A stretch of 45,148 nt of DNA, taken from NCBI GenBank assembly GCA_910583545.1, contig CAJTXM010000004.1, forward strand, positions 92,168 through 137,315, in the 5' to 3' direction. A program made the position numbers and the translations under genes. Source of the DNA: an uncultured Christensenella sp. GTDB taxonomy: Bacteria; Bacillota; Clostridia; Christensenellales; Borkfalkiaceae. Of the stretch, positions 32,392 through 41,075 are shown one piece after another (position 1 is the stretch's first letter; each line of letters opens with the position of its first letter). The notes under the pieces are model-generated. The model saw only the letters and a program-made list of their open reading frames with translations, made no database searches and was not told the DNA's origin.

Positions 32392-32427
32392 ATTATCCCC
32401 TTAAAATTCGGTTGACCGAATTAATTT

Positions 32428-32718
32428 CTATAAAGCATCGAAATCCTGCTCTGTTGCAGAAGTTATCGAACTTACACCCACCGCGTTCATCCTTTCTTTT
32501 GAAACTCTGTCAAGATATTTTCTGCAGGCGTCTATCCTCAACGAATAGACGAGACTGAACGCATCTATAACGTGCAACGGCTGCCAGTCTATCCCCACCT
32601 CGGCAAGTTCCTTTATATACTGCAATGATATCGGCATCGGAAAACGTTTTGCATTCGACTGCAAATTACATTTTTTCATATATTCTGTAAGCGCTTTCCG
32701 ATGCCCGTTCAGTTTTTT
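32428..32718 (-). CDS. Tail assembly chaperone, downstream part, made by -1 frameshift
   Basis: This is the T part of a G-GT pair. A free reading would start at the ATG 32679 (83 residues: MKKCNLQSNAKRFPMPISLQY). More likely ribosomes from the upstream gene slip at A AAA AAC (32712-32718) just before its stop and continue in this frame: EKKLNGHRKALTEYMKKCNL. The fused product would have 218 residues. The helical segment (YIKELAEVGIDWQPLHVIDAF) is typical of gpGT tails. Like lambda gpGT it would bring the tape measure and tail tube protein together. Confidence 0.85.
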   Translation of the reverse strand, partial: KKLNGHRKALTEYMKKCNLQSNAKRFPMPISLQYIKELAEVGIDWQPLHVIDAFSLVYSLRIDACRKYLDRVSKERMNAVGVSSITSATEQDFDAL

Positions 32719-33083
32719 TCTGCCGCCGAATTTAAAATCAAAGTAAAGATTTCGTCAAGCCGGGCAAGTAGTTTTTCTGTGAACTCAATGTTTGTAAAAT
32801 CAAACATTTTCAAAAAGTCCGTAAAGCTCATTGCCGTATCAAACAGGCAATACACTACTTTTATTTTTGAAAGAATGACGGCTGTATTTTCCGATTTGAG
32901 TTTTTGAAGTCTTGAAGAATAATCGACAAACGTTTCTTTTTCGGCAAGCGCAGGGAACTTCGCTTCCCAGCGCATCTGACAGCCAAGCGATAAATCGAGT
33001 TCGAATTCCCTCTCTCCGCTTTCAAACACGCGCCTGCCGTCTATGATTTCGTTTTTAGTTACTACGGGTAACTTTACTTTCAT
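32709..33083 (-). CDS. Tail assembly chaperone, upstream part (gpG-like)
   Basis: The protein has 124 residues. It is an alpha/beta N-terminus (KLPVVTKNEIIDGRRVFESG, DLSLGCQMRWEAKFP) followed by helices, as in gpG-like chaperones. The last codons GAA AAA AAC TGA contain the slippery heptamer. It lies between the major tail gene and the tape measure gene. GGAGC before the ATG. Confidence 0.85.
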   Translation of the reverse strand: MKVKLPVVTKNEIIDGRRVFESGEREFELDLSLGCQMRWEAKFPALAEKETFVDYSSRLQKLKSENTAVILSKIKVVYCLFDTAMSFTDFLKMFDFTNIEFTEKLLARLDEIFTLILNSAAEKN

Positions 33084-33099
33084 AAAAGCTCCTTACAAA

Positions 33100-33768
33100 T
33101 TATTCTTCAACCGTATCTTGCGCCGTGGGAGCCGCTGTTTGCGCCTGTGCCGCCGTCATTGCAGGCTTGGGCACAGTGTCAAGGAATTCGGCAAAGCCTT
33201 CGTCGGAGGGCTTTTTGCTCGCCGTATAAACTCTCACGGTTTTGCCTGTCTCGGGATTTATATAGTCAACCGTACCGTCCGCGTCTTTTGCGTTTACGCC
33301 GTAGCCGGTGTAGTTATAATCTATCGTGCTCTGCGTAATATTGTCCTGCGTCTGTGTAAGACTTTCGTTCGGAGGGCTGACCTGTACGTTCAGCACCCAA
33401 ACCTTCTTGACCTTTACAACTCCGTCCTTTCCGATGATTTCCGTCTCGAAGCCGAAGTTTATTTTCTTTACGGAGTTTATTGCGATTTCACCGAGAGAGT
33501 TGTCATTCAAAGCCAAGGCAAGCCCCGTCTCTTTTTCAAACTCCTCGTCGCGTGCCGTCGTACCGATTGCGCCCGTTACCGTAGTGTCGGCATAGAGTGA
33601 AGCCTGCACCTCGCCGTCACCGTATAAAGCCGTTACGTTGACGTTTCTGTCCTTTGTAAACGTGTTCATCCAAGTCAGCGGTTTTATCTCATCCGTGCCG
33701 TCGATATTATATACGGCGTTTTTAACGTTGAACTGCGCAAGGATTTTTCCCTTTTTATCAGGTGTCAT
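33100..33768 (-). CDS. Major tail protein
   Basis: The protein has 222 residues. Strands such as AVYNIDGTDEIKPLTWMN, VNVTALYGDGEVQASLYA and GEIAINSVKKINFGFETEI fit the tube protein fold of phi13/TP901-like tails. The C-terminus is an Ala/Gln/Thr-rich extension after KPSDEGFAEFLDT. Polymerises to form the tail tube. It overlaps the neck gene by 4 bp. Confidence 0.82.
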   Translation of the reverse strand: MTPDKKGKILAQFNVKNAVYNIDGTDEIKPLTWMNTFTKDRNVNVTALYGDGEVQASLYADTTVTGAIGTTARDEEFEKETGLALALNDNSLGEIAINSVKKINFGFETEIIGKDGVVKVKKVWVLNVQVSPPNESLTQTQDNITQSTIDYNYTGYGVNAKDADGTVDYINPETGKTVRVYTASKKPSDEGFAEFLDTVPKPAMTAAQAQTAAPTAQDTVEE

Positions 33769-34127
33769 TTTTCGATTTCTCCTTTAATTATGTTTATAAT
33801 ATTTTCGGTTTCCGCTTCAACCGTCTTACGCACGAAAGGGCTACCCTTCCTGCCGTATTCCAAAAGATTGACAACGGGTATTCCGTTTTCGTTTACGCGT
33901 GCATTATTGATATAGCGGACGTTTTTATACTTACCTTCTCCTTCCCAAGATTCCCTTGTAAGACCTGAATCTTCGGGAGAAACCTCTGCAAGCTTATCGC
34001 GCATATAGTGCATAGCTTTATCAAGTCCAGCATCGATTGCATCAAAGGTTTCGGCGGCGATTTCCTGAAGCGCTTCGCTGACTGCTTCCGAGAAATCGTT
34101 TAAACTTTTATTCGCTGCCATAGACAA
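33765..34127 (-). CDS. HK97 gp10-like neck / tail-completion protein
   Basis: The protein has 120 residues. The family marks are a long helix (AIDAGLDKAMHYMRDKLAE), SPEDSGLTRESWEGEGK and NLLEYGRKGSPFVRKTVEAE. It belongs to the set of small neck proteins that join head and tail. The start overlaps the preceding gene by 20 bp. Confidence 0.82.
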   Translation of the reverse strand: MSMAANKSLNDFSEAVSEALQEIAAETFDAIDAGLDKAMHYMRDKLAEVSPEDSGLTRESWEGEGKYKNVRYINNARVNENGIPVVNLLEYGRKGSPFVRKTVEAETENIINIIKGEIEK

Positions 34128-34500
34128 ACCTTACCGTCCATGTATATTGACTTTCCTTAAGCGTTTCGTTATAGCCGAGGTTATATCCGTTATAAGCCGC
34201 GTCCGAAGCGTTAAGCAAAGCTTTGACCTTTGCAATATTCAAGTTGTGTATATCGTCCGAAGTTTCTCCCGTCGTTTTGCTGATGAGCATAATATCGCAT
34301 TCAGCCCTGCGCAACAGCGCTTTTCCGTCGCCGAATATCTCGGGAGAATCCGAGATATCCGAACGAAGCAAAATGTAGCTTTGCGGCAAGTCGGTCTGAC
34401 TTTCATCGACGGTATGCTTGTATAACGGTATTTCATCCTGCAACGGCGCAAGCATTTTCCATAGCGCGTCCATTGTGTTTTCTGCGTTAATAACCTGCAT
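34108..34500 (-). CDS. Phage tail terminator-like protein
   Basis: The protein has 130 residues from MQVINAENT; the 6-codon upstream ATG has no better site. Alternating strands and helices (DALWKMLAPLQDEIPLYKHTV, QSYILLRSDISDSPEIFGDG, AECDIMLISKT, YTWTVRFVYGSE) fit the small tail-terminator or DUF3168-like fold. Placed between the head-closure and gp10-like genes. The family is assigned mainly by position and secondary structure. Confidence 0.6.
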   Translation of the reverse strand: MQVINAENTMDALWKMLAPLQDEIPLYKHTVDESQTDLPQSYILLRSDISDSPEIFGDGKALLRRAECDIMLISKTTGETSDDIHNLNIAKVKALLNASDAAYNGYNLGYNETLKESQYTWTVRFVYGSE

Positions 34501-34846
34501 CTGATATCCACTCCTCAATTGCCGCTTTCACCGCTTTGTCGTAGCTTACCTGCACGTTCAAAAGCATATCTGTCGGAAGCTTAGCTTTCCCCATAGTCTT
34601 AACTTCGTAAAGCTCGCCGCCGAAGTATAAAAATTTTTCGCCGCCGTACGTTACCCTTTTAACGGTAACGCTGTAGGACAGATTAAAGCCCTGCACCTGC
34701 GCAATCTGCGCCGTCTGAATTCCGACAAGCTCTACCATAGCCGCAAGCGCCTTCGCCCGTGAGACTGTCTTAATTCTGTCGCCCGTAGTATTGTTCTGAA
34801 CGCTTTGCGTATCGGCAATTACGATTCGCTTATTTCCCGTCAGCAT
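34487..34846 (-). CDS. Phage head closure / head-tail joining protein
   Basis: The protein has 119 residues from MLTGNKRIVIADTQ; the longer frame upstream lies within the connector gene and is discarded. The strands VTVKRVTYGGEKFLYFGGELYEVKTMGK fit the small beta barrel of head-closure proteins (gp16-type). It overlaps the connector gene by 17 bp and the next gene by 14 bp. Confidence 0.65.
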   Translation of the reverse strand: MLTGNKRIVIADTQSVQNNTTGDRIKTVSRAKALAAMVELVGIQTAQIAQVQGFNLSYSVTVKRVTYGGEKFLYFGGELYEVKTMGKAKLPTDMLLNVQVSYDKAVKAAIEEWISDAGY

Positions 34847-35141
34847 AACGCTCTCCTTTGGTTCGGACCGACAGCGTATTGCGGAGAAGTACGCAGGTAT
34901 TATCCGTCGAAATGTCGATGCCGTCCATAAGAGCCTTTGCATACATTACGACTGAAGTCTGTCCGAGCTCCGTTTTCAACGTGGTTTCCGAGATATCGTT
35001 TGAACGCAGAATTTCAAGAGCGGAAGTCAAAAAATTTTCGTAATAGTCATCCAGCTCCGTTGAAATCGGAGTTAAATCGCCTACCGACAGTTTGAATTTC
35101 GGGAGCAATGTCTTTACGTCGATATTTTCGTTATCCATCAC
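34830..35141 (-). CDS. Head-tail connector (gp6-like)
   Basis: The protein has 103 residues. All-helical with KFKLSVGDLTPISTELDDYYENFLTSALEILR and the ending MYAKALMDGI... typical of QLRP/gp6-like connectors that dock on the portal. The gene lies between the capsid and head-closure genes. A GGAGCGAG site precedes the ATG. Confidence 0.82.
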   Translation of the reverse strand: MMDNENIDVKTLLPKFKLSVGDLTPISTELDDYYENFLTSALEILRSNDISETTLKTELGQTSVVMYAKALMDGIDISTDNTCVLLRNTLSVRTKGERYADGK

Positions 35142-35156
35142 TCGCTCCTTCTTTTA

Positions 35157-36449
35157 TCAACCGCCCGTCTGCGCTGCTTTATTTGTTTCGGTCTGCGCTG
35201 CTTTATTTGTTTCGGTCTGCGCTGCTTTATTTGTTTCGGTCTGCGCTGCTTTGCTTATTTTAACCAACGCACCTTTAACCGCCGTAGGTTTGCCGTCAAC
35301 GAGAGCAAGGCTTCTATATACTGTGGAGCCGCTCATAAAGCCTGCTTCCTTCGAGCTTGCAATTTCTATTGCCTTTGAAAAGTTCATAACGTAAGCCGAC
35401 TTCCAGTCGCCGAGATAAGCCTCGTTATCGGGCACCTGCGATTCAAGCACTACGGGATATCCCAAAAGATAGCCTGCAATTCCCTGTTCGATTGCGCGTT
35501 CGAAAAGTGGACGCTTTTTCTCATCCACAAGCTTTGCTACCTGCGCTTTCATCTTTTTGTTCATTACCCAGACCGCCTCGGGGCTGTAATCTTCGCTTAT
35601 AAGCGCGTCGGCATCGACGATATTTTCGTATGTAAGCGAAGCGTTCGCAGCAACAGTTACACTGTTTGAGGTATTCCAAGTGGATTTTGAAAGTCCCGTC
35701 GGCTGATTGACACCCGTACCGCTGAATACGGCTTTTCTGCACGCCGCTCGCATTTTTTTTGTAAGCGTATTGACTACCCACTTTTCAAACGCGCCTATCG
35801 ACATTTCACTGAGCTTTGCGGTAATCTTGATTGTTTTGATAAGCTTGTATGCGCTAAGCGTAATGTTAGTAAGAGAATCATCCTTCGGCGTAGAGTCGCC
35901 GTCTTCACTTAACCACTCGGCGTCGTTGACGACGTTCTCTTTCGGCAGAGAAATAAGATCGGGTATGTTTAAAAGGGTTATAAGGTTGAGTATTCCGGGC
36001 GTGTCCTTCATCTGCCCCATTATCTCGTCCATAGTCTGCGTGGGAATAGCCGCACCGCCCGAACCTGCCGCAGACGTTATACTGCGCTTTTCCTCTTCGT
36101 TGAGTTCTCTTCCCTGCATAGTCTTGAAGTATGCGGAGCGGTATTCGGCTGTTGCCAACACTTCCGCCCTTTCCATTCCTTCTTTAAAGTGAAGCATCTG
36201 ATTGTTCATAGAATTGTTTTCTCCTTCAAATTTTTTATTTTCGGCAGATGCCTGAATTTCGGCTCTGCGCTGTTCTAATTTTTCAATTTGTTCCTTTATT
36301 TCTTTCAGCTCCGAACGGACGGTAGTCTGTTCGGCTGAGGTAATAGTGTCGCGGTGTTCAAGCGCTTTCTTTTTTACCGCGTCCTTCCGTGCTTTCAAGC
36401 CTTCGAGCTCGATATTGATATCACGGAGTTCTTCAATTTGTTTGTTCAT
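35157..36449 (-). CDS. Major capsid protein, HK97 fold
   Basis: The protein has 430 residues. The first 95 residues are coiled coil (ELRDINIELEGLKARKDAV, SELKEIKEQIEKLEQRRAE), the scaffold-like delta domain usually removed by the protease next door. The rest has HK97 marks: GGAAIPTQTMDEIM, AYKLIKTIKITAKLSEM, FSGTGVNQPTGL, LLGYPVVLESQVP. The last 30 residues are an 8-residue repeat KAAQTETN made by a 24-bp DNA repeat. The gene follows the protease gene by 2 bp. Confidence 0.95.
   Translation of the reverse strand: MNKQIEELRDINIELEGLKARKDAVKKKALEHRDTITSAEQTTVRSELKEIKEQIEKLEQRRAEIQASAENKKFEGENNSMNNQMLHFKEGMERAEVLATAEYRSAYFKTMQGRELNEEEKRSITSAAGSGGAAIPTQTMDEIMGQMKDTPGILNLITLLNIPDLISLPKENVVNDAEWLSEDGDSTPKDDSLTNITLSAYKLIKTIKITAKLSEMSIGAFEKWVVNTLTKKMRAACRKAVFSGTGVNQPTGLSKSTWNTSNSVTVAANASLTYENIVDADALISEDYSPEAVWVMNKKMKAQVAKLVDEKKRPLFERAIEQGIAGYLLGYPVVLESQVPDNEAYLGDWKSAYVMNFSKAIEIASSKEAGFMSGSTVYRSLALVDGKPTAVKGALVKISKAAQTETNKAAQTETNKAAQTETNKAAQTGG
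35167..35252. repeat. 24-bp tandem repeat in the capsid C-terminus
   Basis: Three full units and a partial one (starts 35167, 35191, 35215, 35239) are identical in DNA sequence. They code for KAAQTETN. Perfect identity points to recent expansion by slippage; the number may vary between phage copies. Confidence 0.9.
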
Positions 36450-36451
36450 TT

Positions 36452-37030
36452 TTAAAGCTCCTCCAGCTCTTTTATAAATTTTTCTCTTTCAGCCGCTTCC
36501 GCATCGTCTTCGGCTTCATTTGCTTTGCTCGTAACGACGCTTGCTTCCTTATAAGCAGGGAAAGCCGTAATCGTTATCTCGATTAGTTCGTCAAAATGCG
36601 TTACCGTGCGCTTCTTGGTCTCGCGGTTTACTTCGTCCGAGAAATAGCACGCAAAACTCATTCCGTCCAAAAGTCCGGAGTCAACCTCCGCATATGTATC
36701 TCTCGCTATCTGCGTATCAAGCAATTCACACTCGAAGAAAAGTCCCGTTTCATCGACTTCAAGACGCATATTCAGACCGTTTTTGCCGAGTATCTTGTCG
36801 GGGTCGTGGCTTCTTAAAAGCACTACGTTATTCAAATCTACGCCGTCGAGAGCAGTCGGAAGAATAACTTCTTTTATCTCGCCGTACCAAAAGTCGTAAA
36901 CCGTCGTTTCAACGTTGAAGAGTATCGGATATCCCCGAAGCACGAGCTTTTTTACGCCGTTTTCTTCTTCTTTGACAATCTTTTCTAAATTGACGGCTCT
37001 ATACGCTTTCTGTATCTTCTGCCTGTCCAT
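36452..37030 (-). CDS. Prohead protease, HK97 family (S78)
   Basis: The protein has 192 residues from MDRQKIQKAY, with GGAAGGAGG upstream; the frame is open 12 codons earlier. Motifs: VLRGYPILFNVET, VLLRSHDPDKILG with the catalytic histidine, TGLFFECEL, DSGLLDGMSFACYF with the catalytic serine. It cuts the delta domain from capsid protein during head maturation. The start lies inside the end of the portal gene (32-bp overlap). Confidence 0.92.
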   Translation of the reverse strand: MDRQKIQKAYRAVNLEKIVKEEENGVKKLVLRGYPILFNVETTVYDFWYGEIKEVILPTALDGVDLNNVVLLRSHDPDKILGKNGLNMRLEVDETGLFFECELLDTQIARDTYAEVDSGLLDGMSFACYFSDEVNRETKKRTVTHFDELIEITITAFPAYKEASVVTSKANEAEDDAEAAEREKFIKELEEL

Positions 37031-38288
37031 TATTACCTCCTTCCGACGTTGCCGACTGAGTATCATCTGTTATTATATTTTCTGCGGCATTGCCGTTTTT
37101 TGCTTTCTGATATTTATCAACAATCTCGATATTGACCGTGTCCGCCGTAACTCTGTACATTTTACCCAATCCGTTCGGCAGGGGCGGCATTCCTATGTTT
37201 TCTCGCATTTCGTCAATGTTCATTATGCCGCCGCGTCCGACTACGCTGAAAAACTGAGTTTTAGCCGCAAGCGTGGAAACCGATAAATTGAAAGTATCGA
37301 GTTCCAGTCTGTTGCCGAATTCTATTTCACGCTTGGAAAATATCTTACTTGTAAATTCCTGTTCTATCTGTTTTGCGATAGGTTCGATTTTGTTTTTGAC
37401 GAAAAGCTGATATTCGATTTCCGTCGCCTTATTGTTGATAATTTCCTCGGTCATACCGAAGTAGTTATACACGATATTGATTACCGACTTCATAAGCTCG
37501 CGGTTTACGTCGTTCTCCGTCCAGTTTATCGCTGTAACCTTCCACTGTGGGTCGAAGTAAACTATGCCGTTTACGGTTTCGTCAAAATTGCCCTTTAAAT
37601 CTTTTAAAACGCCGGTTTTGTCGCGTTCTTTCAGGTTGCCGCTCTGTCCTGCACTCGACTGCAAAATCGCTCTCGGCTTTTTAGGGTCGGCAACATTTAT
37701 CGCCTGCGCGGCAAGCGCCTGTATTACCATTTCATACAGTCCGAGGTCGTTCCGCTTTCCGCCGTTCAACGACGGATATCTGTTGATATAAATCAAATCG
37801 TCGAGGTCGTAGGATTTATCGAAACCCGAAAACTTGACCGTAGCGGTATTCCCGTTTAAAGTAAAATCGAATGAAGTCTGCGGCAGCACGTAGAGCTGTT
37901 CCAACTCGCCCGTTTTTCCGTTGAACGAAGGTTCGACAAAAACGTTACTGTAAAGCATAAGGTTTGTAATGAGGTTTTTCCAGAACTGCGTTGCGTTCTG
38001 CAACGGATTGGGTTTGAGGTTTATGACGCGGCTTGCGGCGTTTTCGAAATATTCGATATTGCTGTGTTTATCCACCCTCTCGAAATATCTCGGCACCGTT
38101 GAAAAAATATCCGCAAACGTTTCGATAGCCGTCCTGACTTCGGGTATGCTGTATATATTGCTTGCATAATTGTAGGCGAACCAGCCTACATTACCGCCGT
38201 ACATATCCGTTACTATCGAGCGCACCGTCAGCTCTTTTTCTTTACCGCGTCCGACAATCCGTTGTATAAAATTTTTTATCTTACCCAC
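36999..38288 (-). CDS. Phage portal protein, HK97 family
   Basis: The protein has 429 residues. It has the clip and wing segments typical of the family: NVGWFAYNYASNIYSIPEVR, FWKNLITNLMLYSNVFVEP, QLYVLPQTSFDF, RAILQSSAGQSGNL, FGMTEEIINNKATEIEYQ and NIDEMRENIGMPPLPNG. Twelve copies form the ring through which DNA enters. The gene lies 9 bp after the large terminase gene. Confidence 0.93.
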   Translation of the reverse strand: MGKIKNFIQRIVGRGKEKELTVRSIVTDMYGGNVGWFAYNYASNIYSIPEVRTAIETFADIFSTVPRYFERVDKHSNIEYFENAASRVINLKPNPLQNATQFWKNLITNLMLYSNVFVEPSFNGKTGELEQLYVLPQTSFDFTLNGNTATVKFSGFDKSYDLDDLIYINRYPSLNGGKRNDLGLYEMVIQALAAQAINVADPKKPRAILQSSAGQSGNLKERDKTGVLKDLKGNFDETVNGIVYFDPQWKVTAINWTENDVNRELMKSVINIVYNYFGMTEEIINNKATEIEYQLFVKNKIEPIAKQIEQEFTSKIFSKREIEFGNRLELDTFNLSVSTLAAKTQFFSVVGRGGIMNIDEMRENIGMPPLPNGLGKMYRVTADTVNIEIVDKYQKAKNGNAAENIITDDTQSATSEGGNNGQAEDTESV

Positions 38289-38297
38289 GTAAAACTC

Positions 38298-40058
38298 CTA
38301 AATTACGAATAAATCTTTTAAATCGTACTGATACAGCGGCTTGGCTCTCTGATACCCTACGAAACCGTTGAAAACGCCGATTGCGCCGTCAATATGCCCC
38401 GTCGATTTCGCTTTGTGCGGCGAGAGATTATTGTTGACGTCCTGCCGTACTTTGAGATTATAAAAGCAATACGGAAAAAGTTTATTGCGAATATCGGCTA
38501 CTATTTTGCCCGATTCGAAAAGGCTCTTTATGATTTTCATAGGCTCCGAAAGCGTCCAGCCGCCCTGCGCAACTTCCGTAAGTATTCCGAAATCCCTTTT
38601 TATAGTTCCCGTTTCTTTATCCCGTTCGGTTTTCTCTATACTGAAACCGTTCTCCTGCATATCTGTCAGCCACTCTTTTGCAAGCGCCCTGTCGTAGCCG
38701 ATTTTTAAAAAGTTGATTTTATAAACGTCCCTCAGCATTACGAACCACGCGGTAACGTATTCTTTCCGCACATAGCTCCCCGGCGTTACTATGACGAGCT
38801 CGCTTGTCAGTCTGTCGCCCGTATCGAGGTTCGTCATTCGGTGATAGTCCTGCTTGTCGCTCTTGCTGTTTCTATCAAGCACCGCTTCCGCAATGAAATA
38901 AGCTTGCAAAATAAGTAGCTTCTCTCCGGTTAAAATTTCAGCCGTGGCGTTGCAGAGGTCGGTAGTTTCGGCAAGGTCAACTCCGCCGCAGGCATACGAA
39001 TCGATATACTCCTTCGGTAAAATTTTGCGCATTGCGTTTTTGACGGAAATCATATCGTAATAATCGATGCTTGCGCCTATCAGCCTGTTCAGGTTTTTTG
39101 CAATGAACTTATTTCGAAGCGCAGGGTCATCTTTCATCGATTCGAACTGACTGCGCAATATTTCAAGCGAAGGATGCCCTTCATTCATTGCAGGATTTGC
39201 TTTTATCCAACAGCCCTCGTCCCGATAATCGTCGTCCTCGTCAATGCCGTACATCAGCGCAAATATCCTGTCGTTTTTACCGAGCTTCTTTTTACGCAGA
39301 ACTTTTCGGTTTCGTTCAAGCAGAGATTCGTACAGACTTTCGGGTGTTATACCCGAAGAAGATATAACTATCATCATCGGCTGCGAGCGTCCGCCCATAC
39401 CTGTTTTGACCGTATCGTACTGCCCTTTATTGGTAATTTCGTGCGCTTCGTTTACAACTGCAACGGACGGATTGCTTCCGTCCTTACCCTTCGTCCGTCC
39501 CGACAGATATTCTATTTTACCGTGCGTTTCGGGACAGGTTATAGTCTTGGTGGTTTTTCCCGTTCCCGAAAACCATTCGGAAAGCGGTTCGTCCTTTATG
39601 TTGTCCTTGACGATATCGAATGTTCGCTTCGCCTGCGTTTCGTTTTCCGCAAGTATCTGACACCAAGCCGAGGGCTCCTTATCTATTCCGACGAAGTAGC
39701 AGATCAGCGGAACGATAAATGTATCCTTACCCCATTTACGGGCGACGAATAAATTTAATTCGTTGAAATACCTTACAAACCGTTTTTCAGCTTCGTTCCA
39801 AATCTTAATTCCGAGAATACAGGCTACCATATACCGCTGTTCGAAATTCAGCTCTATCGGCTGACCTGCCCATATTCCCTCCCAGTGGCGGAACTTCCGC
39901 GCAAATTTCTGTAAGGCGTTCGGGTCGGCTTCCTTGTAAAAAATATCCTTGCGTGAAATAAGCTCTTTTATCTGCCTGACGTTATCCTTGAGGTCCCGAC
40001 AGAATTCTTTCGGATGATTTTCAACGTGCCGTATGTAGTCCGTTATCCAGTTAAGCAT
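38298..40058 (-). CDS. Terminase large subunit
   Basis: The protein has 586 residues. The ATPase half has the adapted Walker A region NLFVARKWGKDTFIVPLI, the Walker B AVVNEAHEI and the coupling motif VISSSG. The nuclease half has CGGVDLAETTDLCNATAEI and the acidic residues near GYDRALAKEWL and STGHIDGAIGV. It packages DNA into proheads. It follows the methylase gene by 3 bp. Confidence 0.95.
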   Translation of the reverse strand: MLNWITDYIRHVENHPKEFCRDLKDNVRQIKELISRKDIFYKEADPNALQKFARKFRHWEGIWAGQPIELNFEQRYMVACILGIKIWNEAEKRFVRYFNELNLFVARKWGKDTFIVPLICYFVGIDKEPSAWCQILAENETQAKRTFDIVKDNIKDEPLSEWFSGTGKTTKTITCPETHGKIEYLSGRTKGKDGSNPSVAVVNEAHEITNKGQYDTVKTGMGGRSQPMMIVISSSGITPESLYESLLERNRKVLRKKKLGKNDRIFALMYGIDEDDDYRDEGCWIKANPAMNEGHPSLEILRSQFESMKDDPALRNKFIAKNLNRLIGASIDYYDMISVKNAMRKILPKEYIDSYACGGVDLAETTDLCNATAEILTGEKLLILQAYFIAEAVLDRNSKSDKQDYHRMTNLDTGDRLTSELVIVTPGSYVRKEYVTAWFVMLRDVYKINFLKIGYDRALAKEWLTDMQENGFSIEKTERDKETGTIKRDFGILTEVAQGGWTLSEPMKIIKSLFESGKIVADIRNKLFPYCFYNLKVRQDVNNNLSPHKAKSTGHIDGAIGVFNGFVGYQRAKPLYQYDLKDLFVI

Positions 40059-40061
40059 AGC

Positions 40062-41075
40062 TTATCCCTTGACTTTAACCGCCTTCAAGCCCGTAGCCGT
40101 TTCCCATCGCTTAATTATGACGTCGCAAAACTTCGGTTTAAGCTCCATTGCATAACAAGTACGGTTCAGCTTTTCACAGGCAATCAAGGTCGTGCCGCTT
40201 CCGCAAAAAGCGTCGTAAACGGTCTGATTCGGTTTACTGCTGTTGATAATAAGCTGCTTTATAAGTCCCAACGGCTTTATGGTCGGATGCTCTTCATTCT
40301 TTTGCGGTTTATCGTATTCCATAACGGTTGACTGCTTTCTGTCATCAATAAAAAAGTGTGCCGCGCCGGACTTCATATATGCGTCGGCGTTTGAAAATGC
40401 CGATTTTAAAAAAGACAGATACTCCTCTTCGTCCATATCGTCGTTTGATATAGTCAAAGCTTCTTTCGTTTTACCCTCGTAATCAACGTTATACGGTGGG
40501 TCGGTAACGAATAAGTCAATCTTCGTTTCGTTTAAAAGCTTTTTTACGTGCTCTTCCTTCGTACAGTCGCCGCACATCAGAAAGTGGCGTCCTAATTTCC
40601 ATATATCGCCCTCTTCGGTTATAGGCTGATTAATTTCGTCGGGTTCGGGGACTTCGTCCTCTTCGAGGTCGGCAGCCATATCGGCGTCAATCTGCTGCTG
40701 TATTTTATCAAGCTGTTCCTGCAAGCCGTATTGCTCCATTTCGATATCAAAGCTGTCAAGCTCAGCCTGAAGCTTTTGTAAATCCCACTCCGCAAGTTGC
40801 GCCGTACTGTTGTCGGCAATACGGAAAGCTTTGATTTTGTCCTCGGATAAGTCGGAAAGGACGAGAACGGGCGTCTCTTCTATATGTAGTTTTTCAAGCG
40901 CCTTAAGCCTTGCGTGTCCTGCAACGACAACGTTGTTTTCGTCGATTAATATCGGATTATTCATTCCGAAGTCGCGTATGCTGTTAGCAACCGCGTCAAT
41001 AGCCTTGTCGTTTATACGCGCGTTATTTTCGTACGGCTTTAAATCGGCGCACTTTCTGCGGTCAAGTTTAATCAT
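40062..41075 (-). CDS. ParB-domain DNA methylase with internal deletion
   Basis: The protein has 337 residues from MIKLDRRKCADLK, with GGAG upstream; the frame is open 25 codons further, inside the small terminase gene. Residues 5-110 are a ParB-like domain (VVAGHARLKALEKL). The methylase has DPPYNVDY (192-199) and FCGSGTT (290-296). The stretch that should link them is short: AYMKSG runs straight into AAHFFIDDRKQSTVMEYDKP, and the usual part with IWVKN and HEP (about 60-70 residues in relatives, from memory) is missing. The deletion is in frame. The enzyme is likely inactive. Phage methylases of this type protect DNA from host restriction. Confidence 0.85.
   Translation of the reverse strand: MIKLDRRKCADLKPYENNARINDKAIDAVANSIRDFGMNNPILIDENNVVVAGHARLKALEKLHIEETPVLVLSDLSEDKIKAFRIADNSTAQLAEWDLQKLQAELDSFDIEMEQYGLQEQLDKIQQQIDADMAADLEEDEVPEPDEINQPITEEGDIWKLGRHFLMCGDCTKEEHVKKLLNETKIDLFVTDPPYNVDYEGKTKEALTISNDDMDEEEYLSFLKSAFSNADAYMKSGAAHFFIDDRKQSTVMEYDKPQKNEEHPTIKPLGLIKQLIINSSKPNQTVYDAFCGSGTTLIACEKLNRTCYAMELKPKFCDVIIKRWETATGLKAVKVKG

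Noticed and set aside
33043..33600. Plus-strand 185-codon frame opposite the major tail gene
   Set aside because: Opposite strand of a well-supported phage gene; no independent signals.
34847..34942. 32-codon N-terminal extension of the head-closure protein
   Set aside because: It lies wholly within the connector gene and has no phage-like sequence; the ATG at 34846 gives the expected length.
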